A DNA stretch of 55,553 nucleotides from Saccharomyces paradoxus (taxonomy: Eukaryota > Ascomycota > Saccharomycetes > Saccharomycetales > Saccharomycetaceae). A model generated the notes under the pieces. That model made no database searches. It saw only the letters and a program-made list of their open reading frames with translations, and was not told the DNA's origin. The stretch spans positions 635,001 to 690,553 of the forward strand of contig NC_047497.1 of NCBI RefSeq assembly GCF_002079055.1, in the 5' to 3' direction. The translations under genes and the position numbers were made by a program. Below are positions 40,330 to 51,711 of the stretch, piece after piece. Each line of letters begins with the position of its first letter. Positions within the stretch are counted from its first letter, which is position 1.

Positions 40330-43300
40330 CACATGCCCCTTTTGGGAACATGATGATATTTCGGAATGTGCTAGGCGTGAATACATCGAGTTTAAATTCC
40401 CTCTGTTTATATTATTGACTGGTTTGATAAACACATTTTGTAAAGTCTTTCGAGCCCTTCATTTAAAGAGGAAAAACCATATAAATGAAGCGCCAGAATT
40501 TGAAGAACAAGGTAATGGAAACCATAAATATGCAAGATTCTCAATTTTAAGACTAAAATCGGCATGGGAAAGCCGTAGCTTTTATAATGTCAAGAACAGA
40601 TCTACTTTCGGTAAATTCAAAAAAATTATAGAAGGTCTCCTTATTGTTTCACAGCTTACTATCCACTTGTACATTTTGTTCAATATGCCAGAGGATAAAA
40701 AAAAGTTTTCTCACCGAGGTTTTCTAGCCCAAATCTCTCTTTGGTTTTTACTTCTCGTTGTTATTACGCTTCGTTTAATTTCAGCAAGCCAGTCATTTCG
40801 ATGGGTTTTAGTGTATAAGCGTGATTTATGGGCTGTTTCGTTTTTTTCCTATGCATCCTTGTTTGCTCTTTCGATTTTACCCCTTCGTTCCGTCTTGATT
40901 GGAAAGATAAACGATACAATTCAGGTCAAATATATCATTGTCGAGACTTCCATTGACCTAGCGCTTTTCCTACTACTATCGACATCGAGTATAGAAGGAA
41001 CTAGGTACTCATTTTTGGTTGGAAATGAGAATAAAAGGTTGCCACCGACTCCTACCGTATTTGGTCTTCTTACTTTTTCTAGAATTGATCAGCTTATATG
41101 GAAAGCCTACAAACACTACCTTGGAAATACGGACATTTGGGACTTAGACATCAATAATAAATCTATAACAATTTTGGGGAACTTTGAAATGTCTTCTAAA
41201 CATAAAAGGCTTTTTTCAAACATTGTTTCTTATTTCAAGGCCGTTTTTATCTCCCAGTTGTTTCTGGCTTTTGTATCTAGTTTTCTGAACTTTGTGCCTT
41301 CATTGTTGCTGCCAAGAATACTAACATATGTTAATGACCCGAAGTCACAATCATGGAATTTGATGTCTTTATACGTGACATTTATGTTGGTCAGTAAAAT
41401 CATCGCCACAACCTGTAGAGGTCAGGGATTATTCTTAGGTGAAAAGGGTACTATGCAACTAAGAACAATTTTGATATCCAATATCTATTCCAAAACCTTA
41501 AGAAGAACGATTCTAAGAGACTCAACAACCTCACAACAAAAAAAGGCGGCAAAATCTTCTGAAGAAAATCACGACTCTTCTGAAGAGGAACCTAGAAAAA
41601 AGTTTAGCAGGAAAGACAATTCTGTTAACAATGTCATGTCTGTTGATGCTTTCAGGGTGTCCGAAGCTATGAATACTTTTTATCTGGCATGCGAAGCAAT
41701 TTTCATGACAATTACGGCGCTAATGATACTATATTCCCTACTCGGATGGTCCGCCTTTGCTGGTACCTTTGCTCTTCTTGCCATGATTCCTTTAAATTTT
41801 TGGTGTGCAACCTTTTACGGGAAGTATCAGGCCGATCAATTGATTCTAACTGACAACCGTACCTCTGGGATTAATGAGGCTTTGAACTCAATACGCGTAA
41901 TAAAGCTACTCGCATGGGAAAATTTGTTTTATCAAAAGATTATGAACGCAAGAGATGGAGAAATCAGACTTCTTAAAAAGAAGGCAACGATTTTCTTTTT
42001 TAACCATCTCATTTGGTTTTTTGGGCCGACTTTGGTCTCCGTCGTAACATTTTCAGTATTTATTAAATTCCAAAATCAGATGCTTACTCCTTCAATAGCA
42101 TTTACAGCTCTTTCTTTGTTTGCAATATTGAGGACTCCTATGGACCAAATTGCTTCGACTATCAGCCTTTTGATGCAGTCTTTTATTTCTCTTGAAAGAA
42201 TCCAAGATTATCTGAATGAACCAGAAACAAGAAAATATGAAATTTTGAAACAAAGCGATTCTAAGTTTGGTTTTGAAGATGCAAACATGGAATGGGAAGC
42301 TGCTGAAACAAGTTTTAAACTCAAGAACATTTCTATTGAATTCAAGCGGGACAGTCTCAACGCAATCATAGGTCCAACAGGGTCAGGAAAGTCTTCACTA
42401 TTACTTGGACTATTGGGAGAATTGAATCTTCTTTCTGGAAAGATTTATGTACCTACAGTCGACTCCCGCGACGACTTAGAAATTGGTAGAGACGGAATGA
42501 CAAATTCAATGGCATATTGTTCTCAAACTCCGTGGTTAATAAGTGGAACGATTAAAGATAACGTTGTTTTTGGAGAAGCCTTCGACCAACAGAAATTTGA
42601 TGATGTAATGAAATCCTGTTGTCTTGACAGAGATATCAAGGTAATGACAGCTGGCTTAAAAACAGATGTGGGTGAGGGAGGATTTTCCTTATCCGGCGGA
42701 CAGCAACAAAGAATTGCTTTAGCCAGAGCAGTTTACTCCTCTTCCAGGTACCTGATCCTTGATGACTGCTTGAGTGCAGTAGATCCTGAAACTGCACTTC
42801 ATATTTATGAAGAATGTTTATGCGGTCCCATAATGAAAGGAAGGACCTGCATAATTACGAGCCATAATATTTCCTTAGTTACAAAACAGGCTGATTGGCT
42901 TGTGATTTTAGACGATGGAGAAGTGAAATCACAGGGTAAACCATCGGACATCATTAAATCTAATGAGTTTTTAAGAGAAAGCATAAAAAATGATTCGAAA
43001 AGTACAACTCATTGCCAGATCGAATTGAAAAAATTAACAACATCAAGGGATACAAAGAATGAAGATCCCGAAGAAGAGAACTCGCAGGATGAAGAGTCTG
43101 CTGAAGTTGAGGATTTTGAAGAAACAAAAATGGAGGGCTCAGTTAAATTTTCAGCTTATAAATGGTTAGCAGACTATTTCGGGGGACTGGGGCTTGTTTT
43201 TGTTTTCACTTCATCCTCTATCCTTATTCATGGAATTACGCTGTCCCAGGGTTTTTGGCTCAGATACTGGCTGGAAACTGGATCTCCAGAAAGTAAATCC

Positions 43301-45004
43301 ACTTGGCTTTATAAAATAGTTGAAAAGTCCCACTCTAATGTCTATTTCTTACTAACTTATATTATCATTGGTTTTGTTTCTTCATTTTTAACTGCCGGTA
43401 AAGTGTGGATAGCAATAATTTCTGGTACTAACGTTACCAAAAAAATATTTGCGAGGCTACTATCTAGTATATTATATGCCAAGTTACGTTTTCATAATAT
43501 CACACCGACCGGAAGAATAATGAACAGATTTAGCAAGGATATGGATATTATTGACCAACAGTTGATTCCTAATTTTGAAGGTCTCTCTTACAGCGTTGTC
43601 GTTTGTCTGTGGATCATACTTTTAATTGGGTATGTTACTCCTCAATTTCTATTATTTGCTATTCCTTTATGCGCTCTTTATTATATTGTAGGTACATTAT
43701 ATCTTCGTGCGTCTAGAGAGTTGAAGAGAATAGATAATATCAATATCTCTCCAATACATCAGTTATTCGCAGAAGCCATCAAAGGAGTAACTACAATTAG
43801 AGCATTAGCAGATGAGCGAAGGTTTATAACTCAATCCTTAGTCACAATTGACAGAAGTAATGTTCCATTTTTTTATCTCACTATGGCCACTGAATGGATC
43901 ACATATAGAGTGGATATAATTGGGGCACTTATTCTTTTTAGTTCTTCTTTAATAGTCATAATGAAAGCCTCATATATGGATGCGGGGCTGGCGGGAATAC
44001 TGTTATCGAATGCCTTTTCCTTTACTGAAACTGCTCAATGGATCATAAAGGTATTTTCAAGCGTTGAACTTTTGATGAGTTCAGTAGAGAGAATAAAAGA
44101 ATATACAGATGTACCTTCCGAATCAAACGGTTACATGACACCTCCTGCTAACTGGCCTCAAACAGGAGAAATTGAATTAAAAAACTTGTCTTTGCGCTAT
44201 TCTCCTCATTCTTCTAAGGCATTGGATAACGTATCATTCAAGGTAAAAGCAGGAACAAAGGTTGGGATTGTTGGTAGAACAGGGGCTGGGAAGTCTTCGA
44301 TTATACAAGCCATTTACCGGCTTTCGGACTGGGAAAACGGTACCGTTTTTATCGATAATAAAGACATAAAAGACATCCCTTTAAAGTGTTTAAGAAATTC
44401 TGTAAGTTGCATCCCACAGGACCCTACTTTATTTGATGGAACTATTCGATCCAACTTAGACCCTTGCAATCGGTACTCTGATGTACAAGTTTATGACGCG
44501 CTATCCAAAGTGGGATTAATTGGAAACAACGATGAATCATCCTTGATTCCTGAGCAACAGCAGGATAATTCTTTTAACCATAAACTAAGGAATAGATTTA
44601 TTGATTTGAATAGTGTTGTGAAATCAGGTGGCTCAAACTTATCCCAAGGGCAAAGACAACTCTTGTGTTTGGCACGATCTATGCTTGGTGCACGTAATAT
44701 AATGCTAATAGACGAAGCAACTGCCTCGATAGATTACATTTCCGACGCTAAAATTCAGAAAACTATAAGAGAAACGATGGAAAATACAACAATTTTGACT
44801 ATTGCTCATCGATTAAGGTCAGTCATAGATTATGACAAGATTTTAGTGATGGACATGGGCAGAGTAAAGGAATATGATCATCCATACACTCTGATATCTG
44901 ACAGAAATACTATTTTTTGCCGCCTTTGTAAGCAGAGTGGCGAGTTTGAAATTCTTTTCGATTTGGCCAAGGCCTCATTCAACAACAAAAGACAAGATAC
45001 CTAA
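40322..45004 (+). CDS. NFT1: Full-length ABCC (MRP-type) transporter Nft1
   Basis: The frame is continuous for 1560 residues. It has the MRP layout: an N-terminal extra membrane domain (about 1-235), a first six-helix domain (about 300-630), NBD1 with Walker [10 protein letters not shown] (near 685), signature [14 protein letters not shown] (near 790) and Walker [12 protein letters not shown], a second membrane domain (about 955-1260), and NBD2 with GRTGAGKSS (near 1318), [14 protein letters not shown] (near 1440) and [12 protein letters not shown]. As usual for this family, the residue after the Walker B Asp is Asp in NBD1 and Glu in NBD2. In the S288C reference this locus is split by a stop into YKR103W and YKR104W; here it is intact. 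Related yeast proteins (Ycf1, Bpt1, Vmr1) move glutathione conjugates into the vacuole; the substrate of Nft1 is not established. Confidence 0.96.
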   Translation: MNNTCPFWEHDDISECARREYIEFKFPLFILLTGLINTFCKVFRALHLKRKNHINEAPEFEEQGNGNHKYARFSILRLKSAWESRSFYNVKNRSTFGKFKKIIEGLLIVSQLTIHLYILFNMPEDKKKFSHRGFLAQISLWFLLLVVITLRLISASQSFRWVLVYKRDLWAVSFFSYASLFALSILPLRSVLIGKINDTIQVKYIIVETSIDLALFLLLSTSSIEGTRYSFLVGNENKRLPPTPTVFGLLTFSRIDQLIWKAYKHYLGNTDIWDLDINNKSITILGNFEMSSKHKRLFSNIVSYFKAVFISQLFLAFVSSFLNFVPSLLLPRILTYVNDPKSQSWNLMSLYVTFMLVSKIIATTCRGQGLFLGEKGTMQLRTILISNIYSKTLRRTILRDSTTSQQKKAAKSSEENHDSSEEEPRKKFSRKDNSVNNVMSVDAFRVSEAMNTFYLACEAIFMTITALMILYSLLGWSAFAGTFALLAMIPLNFWCATFYGKYQADQLILTDNRTSGINEALNSIRVIKLLAWENLFYQKIMNARDGEIRLLKKKATIFFFNHLIWFFGPTLVSVVTFSVFIKFQNQMLTPSIAFTALSLFAILRTPMDQIASTISLLMQSFISLERIQDYLNEPETRKYEILKQSDSKFGFEDANMEWEAAETSFKLKNISIEFKRDSLNAIIGPTGSGKSSLLLGLLGELNLLSGKIYVPTVDSRDDLEIGRDGMTNSMAYCSQTPWLISGTIKDNVVFGEAFDQQKFDDVMKSCCLDRDIKVMTAGLKTDVGEGGFSLSGGQQQRIALARAVYSSSRYLILDDCLSAVDPETALHIYEECLCGPIMKGRTCIITSHNISLVTKQADWLVILDDGEVKSQGKPSDIIKSNEFLRESIKNDSKSTTHCQIELKKLTTSRDTKNEDPEEENSQDEESAEVEDFEETKMEGSVKFSAYKWLADYFGGLGLVFVFTSSSILIHGITLSQGFWLRYWLETGSPESKSTWLYKIVEKSHSNVYFLLTYIIIGFVSSFLTAGKVWIAIISGTNVTKKIFARLLSSILYAKLRFHNITPTGRIMNRFSKDMDIIDQQLIPNFEGLSYSVVVCLWIILLIGYVTPQFLLFAIPLCALYYIVGTLYLRASRELKRIDNINISPIHQLFAEAIKGVTTIRALADERRFITQSLVTIDRSNVPFFYLTMATEWITYRVDIIGALILFSSSLIVIMKASYMDAGLAGILLSNAFSFTETAQWIIKVFSSVELLMSSVERIKEYTDVPSESNGYMTPPANWPQTGEIELKNLSLRYSPHSSKALDNVSFKVKAGTKVGIVGRTGAGKSSIIQAIYRLSDWENGTVFIDNKDIKDIPLKCLRNSVSCIPQDPTLFDGTIRSNLDPCNRYSDVQVYDALSKVGLIGNNDESSLIPEQQQDNSFNHKLRNRFIDLNSVVKSGGSNLSQGQRQLLCLARSMLGARNIMLIDEATASIDYISDAKIQKTIRETMENTTILTIAHRLRSVIDYDKILVMDMGRVKEYDHPYTLISDRNTIFCRLCKQSGEFEILFDLAKASFNNKRQDT

Positions 45005-46022
45005 ACTTTCTTATTTTTATTCAGCTGCTCTTTTAGTTTCAAAGTGCACCACCCGCTTAGGCTATATATGTTTGTGTCATTAAAACGCATCCACAAAATC
45101 CCTTTTGAATTTTTTTTGGGCTATATGTCTATTTCCCTACATTTCTAAAGACTTCAGATATAGCTCTTTTAAACTTGTCTGTTTCAAACAAATTTGGCGG
45201 CTAGATTTCATGGTACATAAACGAGCTACCGTAACAATTACATTTTTTTGATAATTTTACTTATTTCAGGGAATAGTAACATATCATTACAAAATAAACT
45301 TTTTTTTGTTAATGGTCCTGAATATTCAACAGAAGTAAAATTTTATAGTTTAAGTACTTCTTCAGCCCTTATCTGCTATAACAAGTATATCATTGAACAT
45401 CTTATGGAGAGTAATGTGGTTAATATGATGGTATTGCTATTTATATTGTTTACTTATAATAATTATTTCGCCTACGACCTTTATCGTAGTATACTAACTA
45501 TACTGTTCCCCGCCATATCGGGAACAAAGATAAGGGTACTGGTAGCCTCTTACACATTTTGAAGGGAAAGCAGTTCTTCTCAAGAGGGTTTACGTTGAAG
45601 AGGAAACGATAATTTTGTTACTACATTTGCTGGTGCCCATAATGTGATTATGGTTGAGGTATGTTATGACACAGTTGTTATCATATATCTATTTGAGATT
45701 TTCGTGACAAATAAGATCATCGCTGCGCGTTTTGTTAAGTGAAACAATAGAGAAAATTATACTCTTTCTGTGGCGCGATAAATGTATACAGACTCATGAG
45801 TTTTGAGATTACAGTATTAAAAACACACGCCGTTGAAAGCACCAGCATGAATTTTATGAACTTCTGATCCATAATCACTAGGTTTCAAGTACATATAGAA
45901 TACCTAAAAAATATCATTATTCCATTCCTACGCGATACATCTGTTTGATTCTCATTGCGTTGAAATTTGTATAAAAGGCAAGAAGGTCAAAAAAAAAAAT
46001 AAAAAATAAAAGTATAACTGTG
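45005..46022. other. NFT1-VBA5 convergent 3' region
   Basis: The 1.02 kb between two converging genes are AT-rich. A 104-codon open frame at 45248-45562 has mixed hydrophobic sequence, no ATG at its first codon and no known motif. No RNA gene, repeat or LTR was seen. Confidence 0.55.
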
Positions 46023-47771
46023 CTACTTGTCCTCTATATTATCTTCTGGTGTCGGGTTCTTTTTTGGTATGATCAGTTTCTTGTTGGATGAAAAAATACA
46101 AAACAAAAATCCTAAGGCATAAAACCCTAGATCCATCCAAAATACATTCTCAATAGAATCGCTTAAAATGTTTCCAATAGTCGAATGAGAACCGTCGTAA
46201 TTCTGAAGACGATATAAAATCATGTCATCCACGGTTTTTCCTACATAAGGCTCAAGACGAGCTTGTGACACTTTGTTGTGAAGGGAAGCGGAAAAAACAG
46301 TGGTTGAAAGCACACCACCGAGAGTTGTACCTAAAGACTTCATGAATGTATTGAAAGCTGTTATTTCAATAAAGTCCATAGAAGCCTCTGGACGGTCTTT
46401 ATTGATCTGAAGTTGTGCACTCATGAGCGATGCTTGTAGAGCAAATCCAAGAGAAAATCCCGGTAATAGTAAGACACCAATTTGCGTTGACCTAGTGGAG
46501 TTATTTTTCATAAGTGTCATAAGCCCTGCTCCAATCACTCCAAGAAAGCCTCCGAACATTAAAAGTGGTTTGACTAAACCGAGCTTTTTGGTAATCACAC
46601 CACTTGCAATAGCTGCAATAACGTTGGTAATAACGATCGGTATTAAGTGAAGACCGGCCTTCCATGCACTTGACGCAAAAATAAGCTGGAAAAACTGGAC
46701 AGAGTATATCATTTGTCCATTATAACCGGTACATAATAGGAATGTCACCATGTTTACTATTATTACGGCTGGTTTTGCTATCAGTCTTTTCAGAAGAAGA
46801 GGCCTGTAAGATATATTATCAGGCTCCGGGTTGAATTTGTTGAATATAAAGAAATCGTACACCAATGAAAACATAAAAAGCAAGGTACCCAAAACCAAAT
46901 ATGTAATGACTTGGCCAGAGTTCCAACTATATTTATTTCCACCAAACGTTAGCCCCAGTAGGAAAAGGACCAGTCCGGCGGAGCAGAAAGAAAATCCAAA
47001 GAAGTCAAACTTGAAGATTATGCCGTTCATAACTCTTTTAGAATTAACTTGCTTTCTGAACTTGCCAAATTCAAAGCTTGAGATTTTTCCCATAATATCT
47101 TTGGTTTGTTGAAGTATACTCTTATTTTCACCCTTATAGGTAAGCAAAAACATGATAATGGCGAGACCGCCAATGGGAAGATTGATGTAGAAGCACCATC
47201 TCCAAGTGACATGGGTTGTAAAGGCACCTCCGATTATAGGACCAACAATAGCCGCTACAGCAAAAGCACAACTTAAGATGGAGATTACTAATGGTCGGGA
47301 CCTTTCACCAACCATTGTACAACCGATAACAAAGCAAAGCGTTTGAAGTCCACTCCCCCCAACACCTGCAACAACTCTACCAACGATTAGCATATTCATT
47401 GAAGAGGCAAGAGCAGCGATAAGGGACCCAGCTTCAAAAATAAGTATTGCTAAAATAAGACTATGCTGGAAACCTATGATCGAAGCGAACCTTCCCCAAA
47501 TGAGGCTCAGAATAGCATTTGGTAAACTGTAACCTGTAACAAGCCATCCTGTTTTAGAGTAGTTCCCAAACTGCGCAGCAACTACGTCAATAATAGTTCC
47601 CACTATCAAAATATCCAGTGCAGTTATAAAAAGTACGAGAGTTAGTGACGCCAAGCAGAGGTACAATGAAAGTCTCATTGGAGGATCATTGCTACTTTTG
47701 GCATTTAATGAAGCGTCTGAATCGCATGCTTCTTCTATCTCCGGCTGCGAAGAGTACTTGGTTTCTTTCAT
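46023..47771 (-). CDS. VBA5: MFS transporter Vba5 (DHA2 family)
   Basis: The 582-residue protein has about 14 hydrophobic segments after a charged N-terminus of 35 residues. The first membrane segments include LFITALDILIVGT and the motif-A-like loop GYSLPNAILSLIWGRFASIIG. The antiporter motif C region reads GGSGLQTLCFVIGC then ILSCAFAVAAIVGPIIGGAFT, typical of 14-span drug/proton antiporters. Length and context match S. cerevisiae Vba5, a plasma-membrane member of the vacuolar basic amino acid transporter family implicated in amino acid uptake and drug sensitivity. It is divergent from GEX2; the same pair arrangement exists on the S. cerevisiae III-L end as VBA3 and GEX1. The minus-strand TATA at 47884-47891 precedes it. 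Confidence 0.93.
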   Translation of the reverse strand: MKETKYSSQPEIEEACDSDASLNAKSSNDPPMRLSLYLCLASLTLVLFITALDILIVGTIIDVVAAQFGNYSKTGWLVTGYSLPNAILSLIWGRFASIIGFQHSLILAILIFEAGSLIAALASSMNMLIVGRVVAGVGGSGLQTLCFVIGCTMVGERSRPLVISILSCAFAVAAIVGPIIGGAFTTHVTWRWCFYINLPIGGLAIIMFLLTYKGENKSILQQTKDIMGKISSFEFGKFRKQVNSKRVMNGIIFKFDFFGFSFCSAGLVLFLLGLTFGGNKYSWNSGQVITYLVLGTLLFMFSLVYDFFIFNKFNPEPDNISYRPLLLKRLIAKPAVIIVNMVTFLLCTGYNGQMIYSVQFFQLIFASSAWKAGLHLIPIVITNVIAAIASGVITKKLGLVKPLLMFGGFLGVIGAGLMTLMKNNSTRSTQIGVLLLPGFSLGFALQASLMSAQLQINKDRPEASMDFIEITAFNTFMKSLGTTLGGVLSTTVFSASLHNKVSQARLEPYVGKTVDDMILYRLQNYDGSHSTIGNILSDSIENVFWMDLGFYALGFLFCIFSSNKKLIIPKKNPTPEDNIEDK

Positions 47772-47883
47772 ATTTTTAATTTTCTATCGATTAAGCTCTA
47801 TACTAGGTAGGTATGATCTGGTGAGATCAGTTTTAGGTACAAGTATGATTAGTATGAAAACATTATAAAAAATATAAAACCGC

Positions 47884-47891
47884 TTTTTATA
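47884..47891 (-). promoter_or_regulatory. VBA5 TATA box
   Basis: TATAAAAA read on the minus strand matches TATAWAWR and lies about 113 bp upstream of the VBA5 ATG. Confidence 0.55.
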
Positions 47892-48660
47892 AAGGTGTGA
47901 CACTCTCTATTATTATTTGTATATTTTGTCATCTCGTATCATGAACGCGCTGCATATGAGGAACGGCGCTATCTATTACATGGGTACCAATTTGCACCTG
48001 CTGCAAAGGAAATGTGGCACTACTTTTACTCGCATATTAACTTTCAACTACTATATATAGAAAGAAAAAGGGTGTTGTTTTCGATCTCTTATTAATTTGC
48101 TCAATTACTGCTTACAAAAAGGAAGAGCAGTATCAGAAACCATTACAATTTGCCTGCAATAGGAACTTTGCTCGTTTTACATCACCGGATTCAATCATTC
48201 AAGATTTTGACGGGGTTTACACATGTGTGCATATAGTATTGTCACATTAGTTTTTTTTTTGTTCTGACAGACGCAAATACAATCTGTGCGCATGAAATGC
48301 CAAAAAAAACAATGGACATAATAAGCACTTCTACATTTCTATACTTTTTGAATCCCAAAAAAAGGTTTCAGCGGTCCACTATTTTCTGTCACACTTTGTC
48401 TTGGATAAGCCGATTCAGGGGAAATTTTCGGAGGTTAAGATGATAAATGTACGATAATTTAAAGTTAAAGTTACCAGGTGGACAGATACCAGGGGAGGAG
48501 TGTCACGATGTAGGTTCTTCCTTTTTTTTTTCTCTCGAAAATACTAAATTTATACCCTCATAGTTATGAAGCAACAAAAAAAAAAATAAAGAGTAAAAGA
48601 TGGCGGTGAAAATGTGACAGTAAAAGAATAAAAATGATATGTAGAATCAATGAGGAACAA

Positions 48661-48668
48661 TATAAAAA
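48661..48668 (+). promoter_or_regulatory. GEX2 TATA box
   Basis: TATAAAAA matches TATAWAWR and lies 93 bp upstream of the GEX2 ATG, followed by an A-rich leader. Confidence 0.55.
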
Positions 48669-48760
48669 TCGTCTTTTGAAGTGAACATAGTGGCCGTAGA
48701 ATTTGAATTTTTTTACATAAAAAAAATAAAAAACATCAATTAAATAAATAAAATATCACA

Positions 48761-50608
48761 ATGAGTTCTGGTGTTATCAGCTCATCTAATGATAAAAAAT
48801 GTGAAACTAGGCAGTTCTATGAGGTTACTGAGCGAGAAAAGCATACAAATGATGACACATACTCTATAACTTCCACCTTCTTTAAGCTCAAAGAAAACGA
48901 AATAATATCTGCTCAGTTTGATTCCTTGAAATATAAAATTCTACTGATAATTACCTCTTTTTTATGTGGAATAGGCCTTAGTTTAGACTACACACTTCGA
49001 TCAACCTATACGGGCTATGCCACGAACTCATATTCAGAACACTCCTTACTTTCAACTGTCCAAGTTGTTAATGCTGTTGTAAGTGTCGGATCCCAAGTTG
49101 TATTCTCTAGACTCTCTGACTACTTCGGAAGACTAAAGCTCTTTTCCATTGCAACTATTTTTCATATAATGGGAACTATCATCCAATCACAGGCGACCTC
49201 TCTTACCATGTATGCAATAGGTTCAGTTTTTTATAACTGTGGATACGTCGGCGTTAATTTGCTCCTGATCCTAATACTTTCCGATTTCTCATCCTTGAAG
49301 TGGAGAATGTTTTACCAGTATACCTCATATTGGCCGTACATCATAATACCATGGATTTCAGGTAGTATTATCACTGCTGCAAATCCTGAAAAAAATTGGT
49401 CCTGGAATATTGCTATGTGGGCTTTTATTTACCCATTGTCTGCTTTACCGATTATGTTTCTTATCCTTTATATGACATACAAATCTTCGAAAACCCCTGA
49501 GTTGAGGTCTCTTAAAGAACAGGCTAGAAAGGAAAAAATCAGTGGATTATTTCGAAATTTGATGTTTCTAATTTGGAAGCTAGACGTCGTCGGAATAGTA
49601 CTAATAACTGTGTCCCTAGGGTGCGTACTTGTTCCGTTGACATTAGCCAATGAAGTATCGCAAAAATGGCAGAATCCAAAAATAATTGGCACCTTAGTCG
49701 TAGGTGGCTGTTTATTTGTCATTTTTGTATTTTGGGAAGCAAAGTTTGCCAGAGCTCCTCTTCTGCCGTTCAAATTACTAAGTAATCGAGGAATTTGGGC
49801 GCCCCTTGGCGTTACCTTCTTTAACTTTTTCACTTTTTTCATTTCATGTGACTATTTGTATCCAGTTTTGCTTGTATCTATGAAAGAATCATCCACTTCC
49901 GCAGCTCGGATAGTAAATATGCCTGATTTTGTAGCTGCAACTGCGTCTCCATTCTACAGCTTGTTAGTGGCAAAGACGAGGAAACTGAAACTTTCTGTAA
50001 TCGGAGGTTGTGCTGCATGGATGGTATGCATGGGCCTCTTTTACCAATACAGAGGTGGAACTGGGTCTCATGGAGGTGTTATCGCTGCTTCTATTATCAT
50101 GGGTTTGAGCGGTCTCCTATGCAGCAATTCAGTGATCGTCATACTGCAGGCCATGACTACGCATAATAGGATGGCTGTAGTAACGGGGATCCAATATACC
50201 TTTTCAAAAGTTGGTGCTGCTGTCGGTGCGTCTGTTTCGGGCGCTGTATGGACACAAACCATGCCTAACCAACTCTACAAGCATCTTGGCAACGATACAT
50301 TGGCGGAGGCTGCATATACATCACCTTATACATTCATTAAAAAATATCCATGGGGTTCACCTGAAAGAAATGCTGTGGGTGAATCGTACAAATATGTTCA
50401 ACGTATAATGATGACAGTTGGTTTGATATGCACCGTACCGTTCTTTGTGTTTACATTATTCATGAGAGACCCGGAACTAATAGACAAGGCTACGCATGAA
50501 GAGTTCACTGAAGATGGTTTGGTTGTCTTGCCTGATCAGGATAACATTTTCTCTCAAATCAAAGCGCTTTTTAAACGTAGTCGAAGTAATAAGGAAGTAG
50601 ATGGCTGA
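48761..50608 (+). CDS. GEX2: Glutathione/proton exchanger Gex2
   Basis: The 615-residue MFS protein matches the length of S. cerevisiae Gex2. After about 65 hydrophilic residues come roughly 14 membrane segments, with the loop [14 protein letters not shown] (MFS motif A, RLSDxFGR) near residue 120 and a central charged linker ([15 protein letters not shown]) near residue 250. The layout follows the siderophore-transporter (ARN) branch of the family, which has extra helices. Gex1/Gex2 exchange glutathione for protons at the vacuolar and plasma membranes and are linked to iron and cadmium response. It is the last confidently intact gene before the telomere and is divergent from VBA5. Confidence 0.94.
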   Translation: MSSGVISSSNDKKCETRQFYEVTEREKHTNDDTYSITSTFFKLKENEIISAQFDSLKYKILLIITSFLCGIGLSLDYTLRSTYTGYATNSYSEHSLLSTVQVVNAVVSVGSQVVFSRLSDYFGRLKLFSIATIFHIMGTIIQSQATSLTMYAIGSVFYNCGYVGVNLLLILILSDFSSLKWRMFYQYTSYWPYIIIPWISGSIITAANPEKNWSWNIAMWAFIYPLSALPIMFLILYMTYKSSKTPELRSLKEQARKEKISGLFRNLMFLIWKLDVVGIVLITVSLGCVLVPLTLANEVSQKWQNPKIIGTLVVGGCLFVIFVFWEAKFARAPLLPFKLLSNRGIWAPLGVTFFNFFTFFISCDYLYPVLLVSMKESSTSAARIVNMPDFVAATASPFYSLLVAKTRKLKLSVIGGCAAWMVCMGLFYQYRGGTGSHGGVIAASIIMGLSGLLCSNSVIVILQAMTTHNRMAVVTGIQYTFSKVGAAVGASVSGAVWTQTMPNQLYKHLGNDTLAEAAYTSPYTFIKKYPWGSPERNAVGESYKYVQRIMMTVGLICTVPFFVFTLFMRDPELIDKATHEEFTEDGLVVLPDQDNIFSQIKALFKRSRSNKEVDG

Positions 50609-51391
50609 TTCTCAAGCTGGTGGAAAAAGAAAAAAAAATTAAAAGAAAATGAATAACAGAAAGAAAACGACTCATATATATTTTTATTTTTCTCGATAAA
50701 ATAAACATCTTCGATAGGCATGTATTTTAATTTATGGCGTATAGAGCTGCTTGTCTTTTTTTTTTCTTCTTGGAAGCGTCAGTCCAAAGGTAACGTCAGT
50801 AATGGAAGCGTGGAAGGTGTTATTCTGCAATAAATAGTATTAGACATGCGTTCTCTGGGTGAACGGTGATAATTATGTTAATGTCGAAAAGAAAGGAAAG
50901 AAAAAGATCATTGGTTTCCTAGTAAAGGCGTCATAAGGTAGCATCTCTCAAAGTGTGTGCCACTGTATATCATGGTAGGCGAACAATTGTGCTATGTGTT
51001 CTGATATGGTCGTGTTGTTGCTGCGACTGAGTGATATATTGTGTAGTGTGAATGTAATATGCAATGTTGATTTTGAAAACAAAAGTCAGCAAAATATGTA
51101 CTTACAGCGCCATTTCTACATTTGGTTTAAACCGAGATAATCTTCAAATATGCCCCGAATAGAGCCGTAGAAGGATAGTAATATAATAAGTTATGAAAGA
51201 GCAATGGCTTTTCCAATGCCACTCGACTGTGTGGGGCAAAGATATTATGCTTTTATCATGCGAGAGATCTGAGGACCGCAAAAAAGATTTAGGTGGCATG
51301 CGCATATAAAACTGTTTTTCGTGCCTGCATTGAGATCGCATTTTGTCTCGGAGTAAACAATCGTCCCCACGGTCTACGGGCGCACACATAT

Positions 51392-51711
51392 TCAAGCGGT
51401 AAATCTACCAACTGAACATTGAGTTGGCACTTGTATATTATAGGCATAAACTATCCCACCAAACTTGCAGCAAACTTCTAAAATTGCTATTGTATTCAAC
51501 TTATCTAACGCACCCAATCGAATGTTCTTGATAACCCTTGTTGCATCGACTGCTAGATTCTTTAACCTAGCCGCCACTTCGGTCAATAATAGTTCCTTCC
51601 CTGATGTTGACCTTACTAATCCTTCGAGGCATTTCACCAATATTCCAGTAGGACTTTGGTCAGGACCGTCCCAGCCCATGAATCGTGCGCCTCCGACACT
51701 GAGGGTTAATT
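51392..51711 (-). pseudogene. Unidentified protein-like reading frame, possible gene remnant
   Basis: A minus-strand frame is open from just after a stop near 51711 to a stop at 51392. Its product reads like a folded protein: GGARFMGWDGPDQSPTG, then KCLEGLVRSTSGKELLL and a helix-like AARLKNLAVDATRVIKN. It is richer in Gly, Ala and Val than the surrounding noncoding AT-rich DNA would give by chance. No family is recognised. The opposite strand is also open (51465-51713), which weakens the case. It could be the remnant of a subtelomeric gene or simply chance. Confidence 0.3.

Larger units (their letters stand above)
47772..48760. promoter_or_regulatory. VBA5-GEX2 shared divergent promoter
   Basis: The 989 bp hold both promoters: a minus-strand TATAAAAA (47891-47884) for VBA5 and TATAAAAA at 48661-48668 for GEX2. 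Short A/T homopolymers are common (48249-48260, 48523-48532, 48576-48586). TTGCACCTG at 47991-47999 resembles but does not match the Aft1/Aft2 core TGCACCC, so iron control cannot be claimed from it. Confidence 0.55.

Noticed and set aside
45248-45562. 104-codon frame between NFT1 and VBA5
   Set aside because: It has AT-driven composition, no ATG at the first codon and no motif, and lies in a convergent 3' region.
47991-47999. Aft1/Aft2 iron-response site in the GEX2 promoter
   Set aside because: TTGCACCTG departs from TGCACCC in the core; not enough to call.
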